Position numbers and translations under genes: made by a program. The notes beneath the pieces are model-generated. The model ran no database searches and was not told the origin of the DNA. It was given only the letters and a program-made list of their open reading frames with translations. Shown piece by piece: positions 55,894 through 64,000 of a DNA stretch of 64,000 nt (position 1 is the stretch's first letter; each line of letters begins with the position of its first letter). This DNA is from Exophiala sp. HKRS030 (Eukaryota > Ascomycota > Eurotiomycetes > Chaetothyriales > Herpotrichiellaceae), in the NCBI GenBank assembly GCA_023897205.1, contig JAHWDD010000012.1, forward strand, positions 806,001 through 870,000, given 5' to 3'.

Positions 55894-58071
55894 TTAATGG
55901 CCTCCTGCGGCCATGGACTGATCTAGAGACTGGATCTCAAAAAGCCAATCTTGAGACGCCTGCATCATCGAGACATTTGCAAAATCATAACTTGTATAGA
56001 GGTTTTGTAAATCATCGAAACAGTCTTGATAACTGAAATCCATAACGTTCGGTACCGTAGATGAGAAAGACTGCTGTGGTATTGCGGGACTGAATGCCAG
56101 ATCCGGCATGGTATTAGGATGGTTTTGATTTGGTGCGCTAAATTGTGAACTGCGGGTAAATGTGCTTCGAGAATTATTTTGAAATTCGATTACATCAGTC
56201 AATAGAGCATCGCTAAGCCGGCCAAATACTTGGTGAGCGTTACGAGCAGTGCTCCATCGCTCGGAGACTGCGACAAGGACATTGGAGCAGTCACGAGTAG
56301 TGTTGACAATTTGGCTAATGGTGGGGTCGGTGGGCAGACAACTAGCCGGACTTTGTGACATTGGGTTGCTACTGCTTGCCAGTTCGCGCCGACGAGTCTG
56401 GAAATGAGAGCGGACGGCATAAACGTATGACAAACCCGCGATAAACGCTGCGTGCAGCGTGATGGAAGAGTAATTAATTCGACGTGAGTTGTGGAGGTAT
56501 GCGTAGATGCCGATCGACCTTTGGGCGGCGTCGAAGATGCGCTGTAGTGTTTCGCCCGTTTGAGAAGCATCTTGAAGGGACGGCGAGGGACGATAAAGCA
56601 TCAAAATTGCGTTCTGGTATAAGAGGTCGTACCATTCTCTCGCCCTGAAGCTGGATCGGTCGGAGTCGGTAAGTGAGCCTCCAAGCGGCAGCGTCAGAGT
56701 GTCTGCTCTCCAGGCTTCAAGTTCCTCGATAAGAGAGCTGCGCCTGCTCTCATAGTCGAAGGAAGCACTCATTCTGGCCCGGATCACATTGTGTAAGGAG
56801 GTCAGGATCTGGCCGCAAATGACGCGGTAGCGCACGATTAGCACAAATATTGCTGTCCTCAGCTGCCAGGGAGCGCTCCCGACGTTCTCCGAGGGAGACA
56901 GGTTGTTGCCTGGGCTGACCACAATATTCGTCTCAGAACGTGGCAACTCTGTGTCAAAATCGTCGAGATGGATGGCCAAGGGTCGGCCTAAAGTGATGCT
57001 CGCGATCCTGTCCATTGCCAATGCACACCAGAAGCACCTCCTCCTGACTTCGGAATTTTCGAATGCGCCTTCGTCCATGCCAGCCACACCCGCCCCGGGA
57101 GCATAGTAGACCGACTCGCGATGTAAGCCGAGCTCAAAGCACATTCTTGCTGCGGTGCCAACTAGGTGCCACAAACTCGCGGAAGCATCATAAAGACCAC
57201 TTCCGATCCGGTATTGGCACATCAATAGGATGGCCTGCAAAGCATCCATTCCACCCTTACCGAGCACTGTGCCTAGTCTACTCATGGCCCGGTCATGGTG
57301 CGTTTCAGCGTCTGGCATCACTTGCCAATCAAACTTTGAGACCTGAGCGGTTGCGATGGCAAGGACCATGTCTAGAGTAAACGCTTCCAAGGGGTGTGTC
57401 CCATAGTAACTCTCACTGCCGTAGATCAACCCGAGGCTTTCCAACAGCGTCTTCGGACGGAGGAATGGGTAGCACAAATGATCGTGAGCTAGATACGCTG
57501 AAACCAAACTTCGGGCAAGCTTTTCAGCCGGCAAGGAACTGACATCGGGAGTCAATGCCCCGACACGAGTCCCCGAGCCAAATCTGCGGACCGCATTGTA
57601 GTTGTCATCATTCTGCATGCCTCGAACTTTTCCTCGGTTATCTGCCTGGAGCAGACTGGCCAGAAGGAGTCCACTGGTCGACCCCAGGTATTGCCGCTCG
57701 CCGCCAGCCCCGAGACTCAGAAATGTGACTTGACTTGTCACTTCGTTACTGCCCGAGCCGCTGCTGTTGATGACTGCTGCCTGCTGACCACTTGAAGCCG
57801 ATGGAACAGTACTTAGAGGACTGCTTGTGTTTGCTCTAAAGTTGGCCTCGCGTAGCTGACTTGCCAAAGCCTCGTTCTTCGCTTCCATCTGACGAAGCCT
57901 TCTCTCCAGCCTTTCCATGTCTTGGCGACGGATTACCGGGTCTTTGGCACTGTAAACGCACTGGGTGTCTGCCTTTATGCATGAAGAGCAAGACGGTTGG
58001 ACCTTGTCGCAGCGTGCTTTGCGCCTGTGACATCGATCACATGCGGTCTGTTTGGAATTGTCATCCGTCAT
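55894..58071 (-). CDS. Zn2Cys6 transcription factor with fungal_trans domain
   Basis: Single exon of 725 residues from ATG 58071. The zinc cluster begins at about residue 11: ACDRCHRRKARCD, then KVQPSCSSCIKADTQC, all six cysteines correctly spaced. A coiled coil DMERLERRLRQMEAKNEALASQL follows. The fungal_trans domain is recognised by AYLAHDHLCYPFLRPKTLL, HLVGTAARMCFELGLHRES and CFWCALAMDRIASITLGRPLAIHLDDFDTELP. ATG 58071 is the first in-frame methionine; the frame is open a further 17 codons upstream from a TTG only. It faces the AtuA-like gene tail to tail and probably regulates nearby dehydrogenase/AtuA genes; that is inferred by location. Confidence 0.93.
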   Translation of the reverse strand: MTDDNSKQTACDRCHRRKARCDKVQPSCSSCIKADTQCVYSAKDPVIRRQDMERLERRLRQMEAKNEALASQLREANFRANTSSPLSTVPSASSGQQAAVINSSGSGSNEVTSQVTFLSLGAGGERQYLGSTSGLLLASLLQADNRGKVRGMQNDDNYNAVRRFGSGTRVGALTPDVSSLPAEKLARSLVSAYLAHDHLCYPFLRPKTLLESLGLIYGSESYYGTHPLEAFTLDMVLAIATAQVSKFDWQVMPDAETHHDRAMSRLGTVLGKGGMDALQAILLMCQYRIGSGLYDASASLWHLVGTAARMCFELGLHRESVYYAPGAGVAGMDEGAFENSEVRRRCFWCALAMDRIASITLGRPLAIHLDDFDTELPRSETNIVVSPGNNLSPSENVGSAPWQLRTAIFVLIVRYRVICGQILTSLHNVIRARMSASFDYESRRSSLIEELEAWRADTLTLPLGGSLTDSDRSSFRAREWYDLLYQNAILMLYRPSPSLQDASQTGETLQRIFDAAQRSIGIYAYLHNSRRINYSSITLHAAFIAGLSYVYAVRSHFQTRRRELASSSNPMSQSPASCLPTDPTISQIVNTTRDCSNVLVAVSERWSTARNAHQVFGRLSDALLTDVIEFQNNSRSTFTRSSQFSAPNQNHPNTMPDLAFSPAIPQQSFSSTVPNVMDFSYQDCFDDLQNLYTSYDFANVSMMQASQDWLFEIQSLDQSMAAGGH

Positions 58072-60181
58072 TGTGTGCGCCGATTTGTGATGGGAAAAAA
58101 TCGAATTAGACGTTGGCTGCAATCATACCAGCCACACTGCAAACAGACCGAAGCCCATGATCAGAGGAAAATTCGGAAGCAAGATCTTGTAGAGGGCTAC
58201 AACCCTTCACGGCTCGAGGGTGATGGTGTCGACCGGTCGCTGGATGCACTCAAAAGAAATTCGTCGTTAGGATCTCTTGTCTATGTCGGTAGGTGGATCA
58301 CATTTGGTACGAGAAACATGGAAGGTTTCCCGGGCAAGGAAGCCCGTGCGGGGGGCCTGGGGAGAATCCTGGCTTAGCTTAGTGATCAATAAATAGGGAA
58401 GCAAGAGCCTATCTAGGTCGACGTACGTGGGTGGCAGGCCGGAGATGCCAAAGCTTGGGGGTCAGTCTTACCTCGGACCCCTAGAGGGCCTTTCTTGTCC
58501 GGAGTAATGACGTGGCCTTGGGAGGGCTTTAGAAGGCAGCGTTCTCGCTTATATGCTTCACCCTAGTTGTTAGATACGGAGAGTCAAATATACCACCATC
58601 ATTACCGGCCTCGTCCAAGTACGACTCTGTGCTTTGATTCCCACCACATTAGTATAGTAGTCGAAGCATCGTATTAGAATCGCTGCGCCACTTCTTTCAG
58701 AAAAATTGAGCCTCCTCTCAATCACCGTTGATATATCGCCTAAGCTGCCAATTAACATGTCTTAGATCTGACATAGCGTGCTTATTGGTCACATCAGAAC
58801 TGTTAGATGGCAAGTAAATTAGGCCAATTGATAGTTATGGTCCAATGTGATGTATTGACGAGTCTGTCCTCGCCCAGTAGGAGGGGATCTCTATCAATTT
58901 GTATAGTAAAGAGAAGCTTAAATTTTCCTCTGGGTGAGACCTTTTTCGTTGCCGCACCAGCTCTCCCAAGAGAATGTCAATAGGCATAGACCTAGGCCCT
59001 AAAACTTGCCATAATAACAGGCGCCCCTCGAGGAGAATCGACATGAGAAGGGCGACTATATGGGCTTGTAGAAAGAGCGTCTTAAGACTAGTAGAAGGCA
59101 TTAACTTGTTCAAAGACGTATCGGCGGAGTGGGCCGCGGCGTGCTAGGACTCTCCATTCGATAAGAACCGCAGGTGGTTGTGAGCGGCCGTCCGTGGTCT
59201 CGATCTTAGAAGCAACGTCAGCGCCAGCTGATCCTTCCTTCAAACCACCACCTGGTATGCGACAGCCATATGCCGTCTTTCAAGCGGTCACCTTTCTCGC
59301 GTCAGACCTCGATACTGCAAGTCAATACATATTGGACTTTTTTTTCGGGGAATTCTCCTTCCCTACGGTCGGAGCGAGACATACTCCGAGGAGTGTCGTC
59401 CAAGCATGCAATCAGACCTTTTGACCCACTGATCATTCCGCCAATCTCGCCAAGTTCTTGTGAGAAGTGCCCAGAAAGTAGCGCCAAGAAAACCAAGACC
59501 TACAGTCAAGAGATTCGCGTGCTGGCGAAGAATATTGCCTGCCAAGAAGTATCTGATAAGTGCGCAGCTTGGACTTGTTTTTTCCTTATTGCTGTTAACC
59601 TACGGTTGAATCTGCCCGATTTCTCTATAACCGAGCTAACTCTCTTCCTCAGACTCTGTGCTTCGCCTCTGCGCCCAGCCATTGACACCTCCACCGCTAG
59701 CTTGGCGGCCATTGCAGTATTCTTCAGAGCTCACCATGTTTGTCGTGGTTCGTCGACATGCCATTATGGACAATATATGACACTTCTCTCGGCCAATCTT
59801 GCTCGTTGTTCGTGGTCCAAGACCTCTCCACGTCCAGATCTGCAAACTGAGAAGGTACATACGTCTCCTTTTGCCTCTGTTCAGTCGATTTCCCCCCAGA
59901 AAAGTCGTCTGGGGTACTCTTGGCATCAGGTCTTGCTTTGACACCTGACGGCCGTTCTCTCGGTGAAATTTATCTTGGTGATTCTGCCACCAGGAACACC
60001 AGATCATGCATTGAGCAATCAAGTGGAAAATGCTCGCTTCTGCCTACGTCAACTAATGGCCTTGTAGCTGGCATAAATAGGAGCATGCTCTCTCCAATCA
60101 ACAGAGTACCCGTCTCTGTGAAATCTCATCATTATCTTACTCTTTCCCATTATCATCGTGCGACGGCAGCTTGTTAACACT
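58072..60181. other. Long intergenic region without a recognised gene
   Basis: About 2.1 kb. A 223-codon open frame (59270-59941, plus) overlaps several frames on the other strand and has no recognisable domain. The region also holds the divergent promoters of the regulator and of the permease at 60182. Confidence 0.45.
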
Positions 60182-62513
60182 ATGACAGAACGGAGACGCA
60201 GTAGCGTTGTGCAAGTTCAACGTGCCGACGATGGTATCGCACGCATCAACGACAGTTCCATTCGGAGACTCAGCGCTATGAACCCGCAAGTTGTCCAGGA
60301 GTTTGAGGAGGCCAAAAATGCCGCAAGACATGAACATGAGCTTACCGTTCGAGATGCCTTGAGGCTTTACCCAAAAGCCATCATCTTTTCCATCATCTTC
60401 TCTAGCGCTGTCATCATGGAAGGGTACGATCTGAGCTTGATGGGGTCATTTTTCGGCTTCCCGGTAAGTGTTTCATCAGGCTGTGTACCGAGTTGAATCG
60501 GCACGACCTCAGCAATGGCCCTTGTCGTACGGCCACGCATCTACTGCGACTGTTACAAAACCATTGTTAACGATGCTGTAGCCGTTCAGAAACTTCTATG
60601 GTACCGAAGACAATCCAGATGGTGGGCGAAATATTGGCGCGGCATGGCAGTCGGGCATTCAGAACGGAGTTCAGGTTGGTAGTATCATTGGCCTTTGGCT
60701 CAATGGTGTTATTTCGGACAGGTTCGGCTATCGCAAGGTGTGTGCAGCAACTCTCTAGTATGAAATATTTCGGCTGACAAAGACTACGAAGACCATGTTC
60801 GGCTCACTTGTCCTGATGATTGCATTCATCTTCCTTCCTTTTTTTGCCCAAAACATCCAGTAAGCTTCAGCAACACCCCTCTTCTCTTCTCGACTCGACT
60901 AGATCTCTAACAAATAGCTCTCTAGGACGATTCTTGCTGGCGCAATTCTATGCGGGTAAGTCGACTCTACATCGATTTCGGAAGCTCTTTATTTACTAAG
61001 GTTCGGCAGTCTACCATGGGGTGTGTTTCAGGTAAGAACACCTTTTTGTACCTTTTTCAAATAGCTCTTACCGGTGTTTGTGACCGAAGATGCTTGTTCT
61101 GGATGTTCATGGAATACTGATCCTTTTTTCGCGCAGACTATTACTGTGACATATGCATCCGATGTCACTCCGGTGGTACTTCGGCCATATCTGACATCCT
61201 ACGTCAATCTGTGCTGGGTCTTTGGTCAATTCATTGCGGCTGGAGTGCTCCGCGGGTTCTTGAACCGGGATGACCAATGGGCATACCGTGTACCATTTGC
61301 CATTCAATGGGTAGGTCGCGTGAACGTCAGGCACCAAATCTCCTTACAATTGCACCAGACCTTTGTCGTCCTCCCATTTCCTCACCACTGACCTCGTTTC
61401 CTTAGATCTGGCCACCAATCATTCTGATTGGCGTTGTCCTTGCCCCTGAGAGCCCTTGGTGGCTCGTTCGCCATGGGAGATACGACGAGGCTCGTAAAGC
61501 ACTCTTAAGCCTCACGAAAGCGTCAAGCGGCATTCCCTTTGATGTTGACAAGCAGCTCTCGATGATCAGGGCCACTAACGAGCTGGAGAAAGCCATGTCG
61601 GAGGGCACGAGCTATTTGGATACCTTCAAGGGCATTGACCGTCGTCGCACCGAAATCACATGCATGGTCTGGGGTATGTCTCTCATCCTTAACCTTCTTC
61701 ATCCAAGGTCTCGTATGCTGATAAGAGGATCTCCAGTGACACAGGCGTTTTGCGGCGCTGCGTTGATGGGTTTCTCGGTCCAATTCTACGAGCGTGCCGG
61801 GCTAAGCTCTGAAAACTCGTTCAACTTCAACCTTGGTAAGAAGTCACTTTCCAATCTTCTGCGGCCTGTAGTAGTGCACCGAGGCTGACGTGAGTTGATG
61901 TGAAGGACAATACGCCATGGGAGCCGTGGGAACTGTCGGTTCGTGGCTGCTGATGCCCCATTTCGGACGCCGCACGCTCTACCTATGGGGGCTGGGAATT
62001 CTCTTTGTGCTACTAATGGTTGTCGGTGGCATGGGCGTGGCCGGCACCTCCAGAGGCCCATCCCTAGCGGCAGGAAGCCTGCTCCTAATTTACACCTTTG
62101 TATACGACATCACAATCGGACCGGTCTGCTATGCCCTGGTGGCCGACATACCCTCAACACGCCTTAAGATCAAGACTGTGGTGTTGGCGCGTAACTTTTA
62201 CAACATTGGTGGCATCATAAACAACACACTGATGCCGCGGATGCTACTGAATACAGAATGGAACTGGGGTGCCAAGACTGGCTTCTTCTGGGCCGGTGCA
62301 TGCATCCTACTATTCACTTACATGTACTTCCGCCTACCTGAGCCCAGAGGTCGAACCTATGGTGAACTGGACGTTTTGTTCGAAAACAAAGTCAGCGCCA
62401 GGAAGTTTCGCACCGCCGAAGTCGACCAGTTCGCCGGACACTCGACAGAGCTTGTGGAGGATTCAAGCGACAATGAAAAGAATGACAAGCGTCAGGTCGA
62501 GATTGTCAATTAG
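60182..62513 (+). CDS. MFS sugar permease (maltose/alpha-glucoside permease type), intron-rich
   Basis: Sugar:proton symporter and paralogue of 9037-10695. The N-terminus MTERRRSSVVQVQ precedes HELTVRDALRLYPKAIIF and MEGYDLSLMGSFFG. Spliced exons then read PFRNFYGTEDNPDGGR, ISDRFGYRKTTKTMFGSL, ILAGAILCGLPWGVFQTIT, a helix-6 region ending PESPWWLVRHGRYDEARK, HFGRRTLYLWGLG and PEPRGRTYGELDVLFENK. Two internal exons are very short, 60926-60955 (30 bases) and 61010-61031 (22 bases); these must be joined to recover ILAGAILCG and LPWGVFQ. About nine introns in total. ATG 60182 is chosen because the only upstream alternative is GTG. The N- and C-terminal parts match the intronless paralogue closely, so the two presumably transport related sugars. 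Confidence 0.9.
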
Positions 62514-64000
62514 CGAAACTCGGAGACTGAGCAGCCAAGTGTCTTTGGTGGCCGCACTGTGAGTGAGCTAAGAGGCCTCGAAGCTCGATGCTCGGGGGGA
62601 GGAGGGGAGGAGGGAAGGGGCGCTGGGTGTGGTGAACGACAATAAGGCATCTAAGATGTGGAATATCGACATCATACACTTTGTGAGCGACAATTCTTCG
62701 ACTCATGCATCGATAACGGGAAAGTACAACAGCAACATAGTGGCGGAAAGGTGTGAAAGCTGGTGCTAGACAGGGAAAACAACGTTAAATTTCTAGTCTT
62801 ATGATGTGTAGAACACATTCAACATCATTCATCTCTGCGCCGTGGTGCTGGCCAAGGATACACGCTAGCGATTCTTACCAGCCTGACCGTGACGATAGGG
62901 CATCCGGGGCAGGAAGAATAATGCGGTCGTTGTTTTAATATATCAGAACTAGTTATGGACCAGGCGCGTAAGAACAGGTATAGTTTTACACAAAGCCATT
63001 TCCATCGAAGTTAGTAGCTTTGGACACAGTTCGTCAACGTGTCAATAGAGATTTACGGTCTAGACTATATCCGTTTCAAGCTCGTAAGCTACGTCGTTCT
63101 TGTATCTTTAAGGGGGCTTACGCCCTATCGACTGCTAATAGATCTCTCGAATTCTATCGTAGACCAGTCGACAGCTGATTGTGGAGCAACAGCGTCCCTT
63201 GCATTTATGGGGTGCCGAGATATAGGCCAGCTATACGAGTGAGAGTCTATTAAGCGTGTTAGACTTCTGTTCTGAGCTGTTGGCGGTGTCAGCGATAGTG
63301 TGACTTGAAATACTGACTTCCTACTTTTTGGGTGGTGCGATTGTTATATGGCAGACCCTCTTATTCTCCTCAATTCTGCTCGTTGACGCATCATTGATGG
63401 GAATGAGCAATGGCCTCAAAAGATGTGTTCTCTGCCGTCAGCGTTGGTGGTATGGTGGTTGCGTCTATTGTACTGTCCTGTAGACCATCTCATTTGTACT
63501 CCGCCCCTTCACCCTGTACTCTTCCATGATATCGTAGTCTCTACTAGGGAAGGAAGATGGAGTGCCGGAATCATTTTACCGTTCACTGGCGAACATGAAA
63601 GAGAGACTAGCCGCTAAATATATGTAAGAGCGTGAGCTGATGTAGCGGTCGGAAATAAGTATCTCCGACTAGAATCACGTATCACCAAAGTCTTTGTTAC
63701 GTCATGCAGTGATTCCACGATGTCCTTTTTGACTGCTGATATTCTTTTCCTTGCTACTGGGTTTTCCAGAATACAGTTTATCTATAATTGGTTTCAGAGA
63801 TTTCACACTAGGATGTTCTCCGAGATGGTTGTCGAGATGATTCAGGAGAAGCTGCAAGATTCCTCTCACCAGCAGAGCAAGTAACCTTAGGCCCTGGTTG
63901 GGCTGATTGGCGTAAAGCCGTCATTGTCTTTTCTTGAAGCTTCACCCGAATACCCCCGACCAATGAACTGACCCAGAAGTCCTCCACTGAGAGGGACGAT
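62514..64000. other. Intergenic DNA to the right window edge, no gene seen
   Basis: About 1.5 kb after the last gene. A G-rich run lies at about 62597-62625. Frames near 63039 and 63423 are not recognisable. No coding, repeat or RNA signal is claimed. Confidence 0.45.

Noticed and set aside
59270..59941. A 223-codon open frame on the plus strand with overlapping frames on the minus strand
   Set aside because: No recognisable domain, codons irregular, and stops alternate between frames. One minus-strand stretch (YFLAGNILRQ...) loosely recalled a small mitochondrial ATP-synthase subunit, but the rest does not continue the family.
1..64000. tRNA, rRNA, CRISPR or intact transposon features
   Set aside because: None was recognised. 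Short hairpins or direct repeats seen were too weak to call; a dedicated search (tRNA model, repeat library) would decide.

Overview
The window is nuclear DNA of a filamentous ascomycete (Pezizomycotina). Genes are split by 45-100 bp GT-AG introns with CTRAY-like branch sites. The products are typical of these fungi: Zn2Cys6 and bZIP regulators, RTA1 and TRI12-type membrane proteins, maltose-permease-like MFS carriers and a fungal DUF1446/AtuA protein. I cannot name the genus; Eurotiomycetes would fit. All coding calls come from reading the translations and splice sites by eye; no database search was run.

Layout. 1-14.1 kb is a sugar-oxidation neighbourhood: an IlvD/Edd sugar-acid dehydratase (cut by the left edge), a fungal_trans regulator with an incomplete zinc cluster, a transaldolase, an SDR, an MFS sugar permease, a D-xylose-dehydrogenase-like Gfo/Idh/MocA enzyme and a succinate/ketoglutarate-semialdehyde-type aldehyde dehydrogenase. 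14.7-25.5 kb holds a PhyH dioxygenase, a second Gfo/Idh/MocA enzyme, a Zn2Cys6 regulator, a RidA-monoamine oxidase fusion and an APC amine/amino-acid permease. 27.8-37 kb holds a bZIP regulator, a membrane-anchored linalool dehydratase/isomerase-like enzyme, a P1B copper ATPase and a TRI12-type exporter. 38-47.3 kb holds a UPC2-like regulator, a four-helix membrane protein, a wrecked drug-efflux transporter, an RTA1 protein and a sugar transporter. 49.2-58.1 kb holds an aldehyde dehydrogenase, a zinc alcohol dehydrogenase, an AtuA-like protein and a Zn2Cys6 regulator. A second maltose-permease-like carrier lies at 60.2-62.5 kb.

How the genes may work together (inference). The left end could supply uptake, oxidation, dehydration and final aldehyde oxidation of an oxidative pentose route of Weimberg type; one dehydratase step is not visible. 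The fused RidA/amine oxidase beside an APC permease could take up an amine, oxidise it and hydrolyse the reactive imine. The LinD-like enzyme, alcohol dehydrogenase, aldehyde dehydrogenase and AtuA match by family the bacterial linalool-geraniol-geranial-geranic acid route, although LinD lies about 18 kb from the other three.

The window has five putative transcription factors and six transporters among catabolic enzymes and no recognisable housekeeping gene apart from the transaldolase family member, which suggests an accessory, probably subtelomeric-like catabolic island. No rRNA, tRNA, CRISPR array or intact transposon was recognised.
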